DNA from: Gammaproteobacteria bacterium | Lineage (GTDB): Bacteria > Pseudomonadota > Gammaproteobacteria > Granulosicoccales > Granulosicoccaceae | NCBI GenBank assembly: GCA_019634245.1 | Contig: JAHQVR010000115.1 | Location: forward strand, 1-11,296 | Direction: 5' to 3' | Length of the DNA stretch: 11,296 nucleotides | Shown here: positions 1 through 7,900 of the stretch, in pieces | How positions within the stretch are numbered: position 1 is the first letter of the stretch | Layout: every line of letters begins with the position of its first letter | Program-made: the position numbers and the translations under genes | Notes under the pieces: model-generated | Seen by the model: only the letters and a program-made list of their open reading frames with translations | The model's database searches: none | Told to the model about the DNA's origin: nothing

Positions 1-64
1 ACTTATCAGCGGCTAGTAAGCCACAAACCAGCACGCGAGTTTCGGTATTCGTGTCATCAAACAT
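1..64 (-). CDS. Possible 5' end of an unrecognised gene leaving the window
   Basis: On the minus strand an ATG at 64-62 opens a frame that stays open to the window edge (21 codons) and contains the hydrophobic stretch RVLVCGLLAAD. An in-frame TAA lies five codons upstream of that ATG, so this would be the true start. There is no convincing Shine-Dalgarno sequence. The start codon lies inside an 18-bp perfect palindrome (62-79). The gene would follow the sensor kinase in the same direction after a gap of about 200 bp. The fragment is too short to assign a family. A competing reading is a plus-strand frame open from base 1 to a TAG at 64-66, which could be the tail of a gene entering from the left. 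Only flanking sequence can decide between them. Confidence 0.3.
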   Translation of the reverse strand, partial: MFDDTNTETRVLVCGLLAADK

Positions 65-114
65 AGAATCGATTCTATGAATTTAAAAAATAGACATTAA
101 TCTATTCTGAATAG
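62..114. repeat. Cluster of three palindromes
   Basis: Three inverted repeats lie in 53 bp. CATAGAATCGATTCTATG (62-79) is a perfect 18-bp palindrome. AATAGA-cattaa-TCTATT (89-106) has 6-bp arms. CTATTC-t-GAATAG (102-114) has 6-bp arms about one central base and overlaps the second. All use related ATAGA/TCTAT half-sites. This looks more like a stacked operator than a terminator: it is AT-rich with no T-run, and it sits over and just upstream of the possible minus-strand start at 64. The regulator is unknown. Confidence 0.45.
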
Positions 115-261
115 GGTGGCTACATGGTGGTAACAGGGAGGTGTATCTCTGAGCCGTATCTCTGATGCAATACAATGGCTGTAAGTATTTTTGTGTGTAA
201 GCTTAATGATAAAAGGCGTTTTGTGCTTCCTGAACTCAGGTTTAATCCCTCGTTTGACCGT
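115..261. other. Short non-coding gap with a direct repeat
   Basis: No convincing gene is seen between the palindrome cluster and the end of the sensor kinase. A 10-bp direct repeat, GTATCTCTGA, occurs at 143-152 and 156-165 (period 13). A weak hairpin, CCTGA-ac-TCAGG (229-240), lies just downstream of the kinase stop. Its stem is only 5 bp and it has no clear T-run on the kinase strand, so I do not call a terminator. Confidence 0.4.
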
Positions 262-2169
262 TTAAGCTATATGAGCTTCTTGACTCAGGGCATCGGTATC
301 ATACTTCCGTACGTTAGAAACAATAAAGTGGGATCCGCGCTTTCCATCATTCGCCAGCAGAAAACGCCACGAGTTTGAATCACATATCTGCGAAATAATA
401 TTGAGGCCGAGTCCTTCACCTGATGAAGAATCAGATTTGACAAACTCCTTTTTCAGATTATCGAATTGCACAGGATCAATGCCTTCGCCGTTGTCAATGC
501 AGTGGAAACTAACGAACTCCCCCTTTCTGCGCACGCCAAGTAAAACCCGGGTCCCGCCACTGTGACTAATGACGTTCGATAGCAAGTTTGCCAAGACACG
601 CAACAAGTGCACTGACTGGGCTTCCACCATTAAAGAACTTTTGACGATCGTCAGATCTATTCGCTTCGAGCTTGCTTCCTCAGCAAACATAATCTCAAGG
701 TTATGGAGTAGGTGTGTTAGTTCTAATGGCTTATTCTGTTCCTGTTTGCTTTCAAAGCAGTTTTGCACTCCGGTATTTTGCGCCGGCGGATTTTGTATTA
801 GTGCTTCAAGATACTCCAGACTTTCTCTAATTCGATCCGATTTATCATTGCCACTGCTTTGACTGGTCGACTCCAGTGCCAGCTTTAGCGAATGAAGAGG
901 CTGGCGGAGGTCATGTCGTGTCGTAGCCAATTCCAATGATGAGGCATCAGCGGATTTTCGCGCCTGACGAGCATCATTGCGGAGTAGCCAGGTTTGGCGG
1001 ACAATGGCAACGCAAAAAATAAATCCGTCTACGAGCTGTCCGTACCGTAGCATCATTTCCCTGTTTGCAGAGTCAATCTTGATATGGCCCTGCGTCAGCG
1101 CTGTGAACAAGCCGATATACCCGAAAAGCGTGAGTGCGCCTAATACGTAAAACAGGCTACCCGCTTTTTTGTCTCTAAAAGCCACGATCGCAAGCACAAA
1201 TTGCAACACTAGGAAGGTCAGCACTATCGGTCCAGCCAATTTCTTGGTTGTGACCAGTGGTAACACAAGCGGCGCAAAAATATAGATCGCTGAAAAGACA
1301 GTGACGAACAGCACCAATAACCGAAGCGATCGACGCTGCAGTCCTGACTTAATAAATTCACGTCCCATCAGCAATGCAAACACAATTGCTCCCATTCCAA
1401 ACGGATGAGACGCAAGCGCGTTCCACTGAGGAAATTCTGGCCACAGATACACAAAGAGGTTTCCTGTGAGCTGGGCGTTGTAGGCTAGGACACAGCCGAA
1501 AAATCCGGCGTAATAAAATGCCACTTTTGATGAGAGTGCAAAGGCAAAAGCCACTACAAAAGCAAGAAACACAAGCGCTATTGCGTAAAAGACGATTAAC
1601 GGCACATCAGTCTCGACGGCGGTTTTGTAAACATCGCTTGAGGGGTAGATTCGAAGTGGGATGGCCGAAGTGCTGTCAGACTCGAAATAAACCCAGATGT
1701 CCATCTCCATACCGGGGACGAGTGAAAACTCTTCGGAGATAAGCATTCTTTGTTGCTGCTTTCGATCGTGAAAGCGAGTCGTCCGCCCGTCAGACAATAC
1801 CGATTTCACAGTATCCCCCGAGACCGCCCAGACTTTGATAAGTCGCAGGAAGGGTACCCCTGTGTCCAGAACCCATAGGCTCTCATTGATACTCGAATTT
1901 AGCAGGCTGAACTTGAGCCATATACCAGCATCGGTTACGCCGTAGTCCGGTGTATCGCCAACTATCGGCTTGAACTTACCCTGTGCAAATAGATCTTCGC
2001 CTTTTTTGAGTTGTGGGTCTACACGTTGGCCAACATAGGTTTCGATGTGGTTTCCGGTGATTCGATATGTAGCCGAATCTTGCACAGTAAGAGGCTGATT
2101 CGACTGCGCATTAACTTGCGAGCAATGTATGAACAACAGCGCACAAATAATTGTTTCTAACGATCTCAT
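262..2169 (-). CDS. 7TMR-DISM membrane sensor histidine kinase
   Basis: This is a two-component sensor that autophosphorylates on histidine in response to an extracytoplasmic signal. Seen in the 635-residue product: a signal peptide (residues 1-21, cleavage likely after VNA); a periplasmic domain (about 25-185) of the DISMED2 type, a beta-sandwich that often binds carbohydrate-like ligands; a block of about seven hydrophobic segments (about 188-393, 7TMR-DISM); a dimerisation helix with phosphoacceptor His419 in HDLRQPLH; and an ATPase domain with N box (Asn528/Asn532), G1 box DNGEG (559-563) and G2 box GEGLGL (584-589). All catalytic motifs look intact. There is no receiver domain, so the phosphate must go to a separate protein, most simply the NarL-type regulator encoded just upstream on the same strand. 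The start is the first ATG; only a weak GTGAG precedes it at 8 bp, but the signal peptide begins properly there. The signal sensed is unknown. Confidence 0.92.
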   Translation of the reverse strand: MRSLETIICALLFIHCSQVNAQSNQPLTVQDSATYRITGNHIETYVGQRVDPQLKKGEDLFAQGKFKPIVGDTPDYGVTDAGIWLKFSLLNSSINESLWVLDTGVPFLRLIKVWAVSGDTVKSVLSDGRTTRFHDRKQQQRMLISEEFSLVPGMEMDIWVYFESDSTSAIPLRIYPSSDVYKTAVETDVPLIVFYAIALVFLAFVVAFAFALSSKVAFYYAGFFGCVLAYNAQLTGNLFVYLWPEFPQWNALASHPFGMGAIVFALLMGREFIKSGLQRRSLRLLVLFVTVFSAIYIFAPLVLPLVTTKKLAGPIVLTFLVLQFVLAIVAFRDKKAGSLFYVLGALTLFGYIGLFTALTQGHIKIDSANREMMLRYGQLVDGFIFCVAIVRQTWLLRNDARQARKSADASSLELATTRHDLRQPLHSLKLALESTSQSSGNDKSDRIRESLEYLEALIQNPPAQNTGVQNCFESKQEQNKPLELTHLLHNLEIMFAEEASSKRIDLTIVKSSLMVEAQSVHLLRVLANLLSNVISHSGGTRVLLGVRRKGEFVSFHCIDNGEGIDPVQFDNLKKEFVKSDSSSGEGLGLNIISQICDSNSWRFLLANDGKRGSHFIVSNVRKYDTDALSQEAHIA

Positions 2170-2495
2170 GGATGCAACTCACATCTACTGACTGATAAAT
2201 TCTGTAAAAAAAATGGGGCTATAATTCTGTGGAAAAAAAGCTATTGCACCTCTTTTTCTGTGCTCACTAGGCTTCTAGTACTCTTAACCGGCGTTCCGGC
2301 AAAAATTTCCTGCGCAACCTTTGCCTCATGCCATGGAAAACTGGTTCTTTTGCACACAGTGGATGCAGTGTATTTATGAAATAATTTATACGTGCTGCGA
2401 AAAATTTGGTTGTCGAGCTCTATCTATTACTATCACTACCATATCGATCATGTTTTAGGACGATACCAGTGGAAACTTTATAAATCAGGATGATG
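2170..2495. other. 326-bp gap between regulator and kinase genes
   Basis: No open frame or RNA gene can be supported here. The DNA is AT-rich near the kinase start, with a homopolymeric A-run at about 2206-2213. I find no strong terminator behind the response regulator; the best repeat is CCGG-cgtt-CCGG at 2288-2299, with only 4-bp arms. No clear -35/-10 pair for the kinase is visible. The length of the gap suggests the kinase may have its own promoter rather than being strictly co-transcribed with the regulator. Confidence 0.4.
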
Positions 2496-3134
2496 TCATA
2501 GCTGCTTTTTTAGATCGAGCAATCCTTCTTTCAATGCATAGGCTATAAGATGCCCCGTCGAGCTTACTCCAAGCTTTGCCATCAAATGACAGCGATGATT
2601 GTCGACGGTTTTCGGGCTTATCGAAAATTTTTGCGCGATTTCTTTATTAGATAGTCCATCGGCTACCAACTGCATGACTTGTCGCTCTCGCAGTGTCAAT
2701 GACGCTTTTTCAGGCGCATCCGCTATAGAACTCTTTACGGCTTCAGAGAAGAAGGAGCCACCGTTAAGGATCATGGAAAAACCCTCAGTTAATTGAGAGG
2801 TTGGGCAGGTTTTTAAAAACAGTCCTTCGACGCCCACCGCAATCCAATCCGACAGATGGTTAACACTGGTAAAACCTGTGACTACCGCAATACGTGTGTC
2901 CGGACCCCAGCGACGTATTTCACCATAGACTTCCATCCCTTCTGCAAGTGGCATGGCGCTGTCAAGTGTCAGCAGGTCGGGCTTGAGCGACTTTGTAAGC
3001 GCTATAGCTTCCAGGCCGTTTTTAGCCTCTCCAATAACCGACACCCCGCCAATGTTCAGTAAAATGTCTTTTAGAGCATCACGTACCAAAGCATGGTCGT
3101 CTGCGACAATAACAGTTCGTTCAGATATGGACAT
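2496..3134 (-). CDS. NarL/LuxR-family response regulator
   Basis: This is a cytoplasmic DNA-binding response regulator of 212 residues from the chosen start. The N-terminal receiver shows the acidic pair in VADDHALVRDAL, the phosphoacceptor Asp in TLDSAMP (about residue 58), the switch Thr in VVTGF and the conserved Lys in FLKT. The C-terminal LuxR-type helix-turn-helix follows the usual pattern: LTLRERQVMQLVADGLSNKE, then a recognition helix in SPKTVDNHRCHLMAKLGV. I place the start at the ATG (3134-3132) because AAGGA sits 7 bp upstream (3146-3142) and the product then begins about ten residues before the first beta-strand, as usual. A GTG five codons earlier (3149) is possible and has its own weaker purine tract. 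The gene lies upstream of the sensor kinase on the same strand and diverges from the synthase, so it is the likely partner of the kinase and a candidate regulator of the synthase. Its targets are not shown by the sequence. Confidence 0.93.
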   Translation of the reverse strand: MSISERTVIVADDHALVRDALKDILLNIGGVSVIGEAKNGLEAIALTKSLKPDLLTLDSAMPLAEGMEVYGEIRRWGPDTRIAVVTGFTSVNHLSDWIAVGVEGLFLKTCPTSQLTEGFSMILNGGSFFSEAVKSSIADAPEKASLTLRERQVMQLVADGLSNKEIAQKFSISPKTVDNHRCHLMAKLGVSSTGHLIAYALKEGLLDLKKQL

Positions 3135-3141
3135 GGCCTTT

Positions 3142-3146
3142 TCCTT
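3142..3146 (-). promoter_or_regulatory. Ribosome binding site of the response regulator
   Basis: AAGGA on the minus strand lies 7 nt before the ATG at 3134. It lies inside the longer frame that begins at GTG 3149, which is why I prefer the ATG as the start. Confidence 0.5.
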
Positions 3147-3149
3147 CAC

Positions 3150-3680
3150 TCACTCCGCCTTTTTTCCGGGCGTCAACTTGCTGGCTTGACCGGCTCCCTG
3201 TATTTAATGATGCCTACTGGTTATGTACGTTATCAAAAGAGAACGCGGCGATACTCTCGATAATATGACTATCATCAGTAATGATATTGACCAGGAAAAA
3301 CCCTGATTATAAGCGGTCGCCGACGTCCCCAAACATACCTTAGTAAAACCTCGACTATAGAATAGGCACTGCTCTTCTTTGGTGCGAATCCTCTTTTTTA
3401 TACCACGCATACGCATGCAATCCAGAGGCGAGTATTTCCCTTTAAGCAACAGTACCGCTGCAACGAGTGAACACCATAGCCGTCGTATCGGTGTAGAGCC
3501 AGCAGATTAGACCTTAATAAACTTCCCGTTCATTGTCTCTGTTGTAGATACTAGTCCAGCGCAAGCTTCCTGCTGATAACGTAAAAAAGTGCCGGATCCG
3601 TCTGTCGAAGTTGTCGAACACACAACTCCCGTCTATCCAAATGAGGGATTTACCCTATACCAAGATCGACAGAGCATTTT
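3150..3680. other. Divergent intergenic region upstream of the synthase
   Basis: This roughly 530-bp stretch lies between the divergently transcribed response regulator and synthase and must carry promoters for both. I see no convincing gene. The longest minus-strand frame (3204-3449, 81 codons) has no family resemblance, no good ribosome site and a low-complexity composition. Visible elements are the inverted repeat AGTTGT-N7-ACAACT at 3609-3627 overlapping a tandem TGTCGAA repeat at 3603-3618, and a first copy of CTATACC at 3655-3661, repeated at 3704-3710. A leader RNA or small RNA cannot be excluded by eye. Confidence 0.5.
3603..3627. promoter_or_regulatory. Candidate operator: overlapping direct and inverted repeats
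   Basis: TGTCGAA occurs twice (3603-3609 and 3612-3618, 9 bp apart, about one helical turn). The inverted repeat AGTTGT-cgaacac-ACAACT spans 3609-3627. The element is centred about 65 bp upstream of the proposed -10 box, a position typical for an activator. The binding protein is unknown; the adjacent NarL-type regulator is one candidate. Short repeats like these can arise by chance. Confidence 0.3.
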
Positions 3681-3686
3681 TATACT
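3681..3686 (+). promoter_or_regulatory. Possible -10 box of the synthase promoter
   Basis: TATACT is a good match to a sigma-70 -10 element and lies 51 bp before the preferred start codon. No recognisable -35 hexamer lies 16-18 bp upstream (around 3657-3664), which would fit a promoter that needs an activator. This is a prediction by eye. Confidence 0.3.
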
Positions 3687-3693
3687 CTAGATC

Positions 3694-3715
3694 TAGTCGG
3701 ACTCTATACCGACTA
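3694..3715 (+). promoter_or_regulatory. Inverted repeat in the synthase leader
   Basis: TAGTCGG (3694-3700) and CCGACTA (3709-3715) form perfect 7-bp arms around an 8-nt loop (ACTCTATA). The repeat begins where transcription from the proposed -10 box would start and ends 12 nt before the GGAG ribosome site. It could be an operator or a 5'-end hairpin in the mRNA. The adjacent palindrome CTAGATCTAG (3687-3696) overlaps its left arm. Confidence 0.4.
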
Positions 3716-3727
3716 CGCGCAATGTAT

Positions 3728-3731
3728 GGAG
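3728..3731 (+). promoter_or_regulatory. Ribosome binding site deciding the synthase start
   Basis: GGAG lies 6 nt before the ATG at 3738. The upstream in-frame ATGs at 3726 and 3732 have no Shine-Dalgarno at a workable distance, and the GGAG itself overlaps or touches them. The preferred start is therefore 3738, giving a product that begins MPESVAINGFSCRFP, close to where the ketosynthase fold starts. Confidence 0.6.
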
Positions 3732-3737
3732 ATGCAA

Positions 3738-4952
3738 ATGCCTGAATCAGTAGCGATAAATGGTTTTTCCTGCCGCTTTCCTATGTCTTCCTCTCCCGAG
3801 GAATTTTGGAAGAATCTAATAACACACCAGGACATGATTTCTGAACAGAGCGACAGGTGGCCTGCCGGTCAGTACGGTATCCCGCCTCGTTTCGGGGTAG
3901 TGAAGGATATCGATCAGTTTGATGCGCAGTTCTTCGATATTCACGGTAAGCAAGCCCAATGTATGGATCCGCAGCTGCGTTTACTGCTTGAGGTAAGCCA
4001 CGAGGCGTTTGTCGATTCTGGGATTAATCCATTTACTCTATCGAACAACAACGTTGGTGTCTTTGTTGGCGCGTGTTTTCCCGATGCGATGGCTAATTCG
4101 AATTCTAATCCGCATATGATGCGCGGTTACGAGAACACCGGTACAGCGCTAAGCATGCTTGCCAACCGCCTGTCATATTTTTATGACCTGACAGGTCCTT
4201 CAAAAACCATAGACACGGCGTGTTCATCCGGATTAGTGGCGCTTGACGAGGCCACACGAGCTATTCAGTCAGGGCAGTGCGACATGGCTGTGGTCGCTTC
4301 TGCCAACATCATTCTGCGGCCTGGAACGAGCGTCGGGTTTACTCAATTGAATATGCTGGCAGCAGATGGAAAGTGTAAAGCGTTTGATGAGAGTGCTAAT
4401 GGCTATGTCAGATCGGAAGGTGTCGTTGTTCTGGTGCTGACGGCCAAGTCAAAATCATCGCGCATACGTGCAGAAGTATTGGGTACCGCCACCAATAATG
4501 ATGGTTACACTAGTCAAGGTATTACATTCCCAAACAGTATTGCTCAGGAGCAATTACTAAGGCAGGTTTACGAAACCGCAGGAGTTGGTGCAGCGGAAGT
4601 AGATTACATCGAGGCACATGGCACAGGTACTCAGGCGGGCGATCCCGCTGAATTAGACGCGATCGATCGGGCTCTCGCTCAGCAGCGGTCTGATACGTTA
4701 AAGGTTGGTTCAGTCAAGACTAATATGGGGCATAGTGAATCGACGGCAGGTTTGGCGGGGGTATGTAAAGTGCTTCTGGCCATGGAACATGGAACGCTAC
4801 CGGCCAATCTGCACTACTCAAAACCTAATCCTAATATCGAGAGTCTTCGCAACGGCAATATCCAGGTGGTTTCTGAGAACGAGCCTTGGAAGGGAGGCAT
4901 CGTCGGGATCAATTCCTTTGGTTTTGGTGGCACCAATGCTCATGCCATTATT
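3738..4952 (+). other. Ketosynthase (KS) domain of the synthase
   Basis: This domain catalyses decarboxylative chain extension. Active-site Cys162 lies in DTACSSGL; His294 in EAHGTGT and His332 in MGHSESTAG complete the triad. The Cys-His-His spacings of 132 and 38 residues equal those I recall for human FASN (161/293/331). Further FASN-like segments are DRWPAGQYGIPPRFG, DPQLRLLLEV, SGINP, KCKAFDESANGYVRSEG and the closing GINSFGFGGTNAH. Typical modular bacterial KS domains differ in the first two. Confidence 0.95.
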
Positions 4953-7900
4953 CGCGGCGGTTTCGAACTGGCGGCACCGCAACAGCAAACCGCAGAAGAT
5001 TGCATTGTGCCTCTTTCTCACAGAACCGAAGATGGCCTCAGCGCCCATGTTGAGCAACTTAGCAATACGAATTTGAGCAATGATCATGTAATACACTTGC
5101 AGGGCATTGCCAATATCCCCAGCCGGAAAAACCCTTACCGCGCCTGCCTTTTGCCTTGTCAATCTGATGACTCAGCACCTAGTGTAATCAAGGCGGACAA
5201 GATCAAGTCGAGGGAGGTATGGTGGATTTTTTCCGGCATGGGTGCGCAATGGGAAGGCATGGGTACCGAATTATTGAAGAACCCGTTAACCAGCTCCGCT
5301 CTGAACGAATGCGCTGAAATTGTAAAACCACTCGGAGTGGACCTTGTCGACTTACTTACCGCGGAGCACGGATTGTTTGATCACTCACCCAAAGCGTGTT
5401 TCATTGCTATCAGTGCGATGCAAGTTGCCATGGTAGATCTGCTTCGATCACTTGACGTACCGGTTGACCGACTACTCGGACACAGTCTGGGCGAGATAGC
5501 TTGTGCCTACGCAGATGGTGCCCTGACAAAACGGCAGACTATGGAAGTTGCCTTTTGGCGCGGCCAGTGTCTTGAGGATACTCCGGAGACCAGAGGCAAG
5601 ATGGCCGCCGTAGAACTGACCTGGGAGCAAGCTCATGCGTTGGAGGGAGAAGAACTTTTTGCCGCCTGCCACAATGGAGAAAACAATGTCACTATCAGTG
5701 GTACTGAAGCTGCTATCGATGCAGCGGTGGATAAATTAATCCAGCAGGGGGTCGAGTCAAAAGTGGTCGGCTCCGCAGGAATTGCTTTTCACACTGCCCA
5801 ACTGGATAGTGTTCTTCCGGCTTTTGAAGCGGCGTTAGACAAAGTAGTTGGTAAGCCTAAATCTTTTTCCTCGCGATGGATTAGTACCTGTTTGTCGGCA
5901 GATGATTTGCAGAACCAAGTTAAATGTGATGTGAACTACCTCTCAGCGAATCTGCGTAATCCGGTACGCTTTAATGATGCGATAAATCAGATTCCAGACG
6001 AAGCGATTGTTATAGAAGTAGGCCCGACGACGCTTTTTTACTCGACGATACTGCTGCAGAACCCCCGTGTTAAATACACTGGCTTAAGCCGAAGGGATGT
6101 TAAAAACAATACTGAGTTAAATGGCGGTATTGCCAGGCTTTTCAGCTTCGGGGTAGATATTAACTGGCATAGACTTAATCCGACAAGTGGTAATCTCTAT
6201 TTTTCAAATACCCCGTCAAAGGTTTCGTGGTTACATAAAAAACATGATGTACCATTATTTGACCGGTATCAGGCTAACGCCGAAGGTGGAAGAACCTTTG
6301 ATATCTCGTTGGCCAAAGAAGAATATCAGTTTATTCAGGATCACCAGATAGCCGGAAAGGTACTTTTCCCTGGAGTTGGATATCTATATTTGGTGTGGCA
6401 ACTGTTTGCTGAGAACAACAATACAACCGTTGACCAACAACCTATACAGTTTTCCAACATCAAGTTTCTTCGTGCAACGCGAGTACATATTGAAAAAGAG
6501 GTGCAGCTGACAGCGCGATACTCACCGGCATCCGGTCTGTTCGAACTGGCTGAAGGTGAACATTTGGTGGTCACTGGCAGCGTTAGCGGAGAACTGAACA
6601 TCTCGGCGCTCGATGATGTAATTGCTTTGTCGACTGATGTAGATGATAACGATTATCTCGACAAATCTGCGGCGTACACAAAGACAAGGCTGCGCGGATA
6701 CCAGTACGGGCCGGAGTTTCAGGGTATCGAGCGCGTAAGCTGTGATGGAATGCGGGCAACTCTAGAGTGGCGTGGAAACTGGGTATCACTGCTCGATGCC
6801 ATGTTACAGGTGAACCTGTTTGGCGAGTTTGCCGGTCTTACGGTGCCCACCGCAATCAGAAGTGTTCGTATCGATCCAGAGAAATTAGCGAAGCAGCTAA
6901 AGGTAGACGTCTACAAAGACAGGTACGACCAATCTGTCATGTCCAAAGCTGTCGAGATTGAGGGGCTTGAATCTACTCCCATCAATGATCAGTGGTGGCG
7001 AGCAGTACAGCCCAATATGGCGAGCCATGAATTCGTTCCCTACTTTGAAGATAATACGATCACCAATGCACCTGTTGAAGATCAACGCTATGCAAAATTG
7101 GCGAAGTCCTACGTCGCATGTGGTGCGTTAAAAGTCATAGAGAAATATGAACACGAAAACGAAACATTGCCACTTCATTTAAGCAAGACACGTAAAGTGC
7201 TTGAGAATCTTTACGATGAAGTACCAGATCAGAGCGAAGTCGATTACTTCATAAAGAAAGAACATGCTGCTGTCTTGCGAGTTGCAGTATCAATTTTCGC
7301 CGATGATTCAAGTTTTATTAGTGAACCATTGCAAAGTCTGTTTGCGCATGAAGAATTCGCCAGTATTTATTCGCACGATTACTATGGTGCACATCTGTTC
7401 AGAGCCGGTTATGTTGAGGAGATGTGTTCGATTATCTATGAGAACTATCCGGTAAATAAGGCGTTAACCATACTCGAGGCGGGTGCTGGTACGGGAGGCC
7501 TGACGTCGATTGTTCTACCTACTTTAAGCGATACAGACACGCGTTATCTTGCAACAGATATTTCAGCTGGTTTTTTTGGCAAGTTGAAAGAGCGTTTTTC
7601 CGACTACCAATCGGTCTTTGATTGCGCCACTTGGGACATCAACGAAAAGCTACCTGAACAGTTAGTTGAATCCGTAGATGTTGTCGTTGCGAGTAATGCT
7701 CTGCATGTTGCTTCAAACCTGACAACGTCACTCAAGCAAATTTATAGTCGTCTAGAGGATGGAGGTTTTCTGTTATTGCATGAATGCGTTTTTCCCGAAG
7801 CTATCGGCATGTTTGGATTCCTTGAGGATTTTTGGAATTTTGAGGATGAGGATATCAGAACCTATGGTCCATACGTTGATTCGGACGGTTGGAAGCGTTT

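Noticed and set aside
229..240. Hairpin CCTGA-ac-TCAGG after the kinase stop as a terminator
   Set aside because: The stem is only 5 bp with a 2-nt loop and there is no T-run on the kinase strand.
175..378. Plus-strand frame of 67 codons at the 3' end of the kinase gene
   Set aside because: More than half lies antisense to the well-supported kinase gene, there is no ribosome site, and the translation resembles no family.
2288..2299. CCGG-N4-CCGG after the response regulator as a terminator
   Set aside because: Arms are 4 bp and the site lies about 200 bp beyond the stop; too weak to call.
3204..3449. Minus-strand frame of 81 codons between regulator and synthase
   Set aside because: No Shine-Dalgarno, no recognisable domain and an arbitrary-looking composition; more likely chance in the regulatory region.
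4705..5162. Overlapping frames on both strands inside the KS/AT region
   Set aside because: These are shadows of the synthase reading frame, whose domain motifs are continuous through this stretch.
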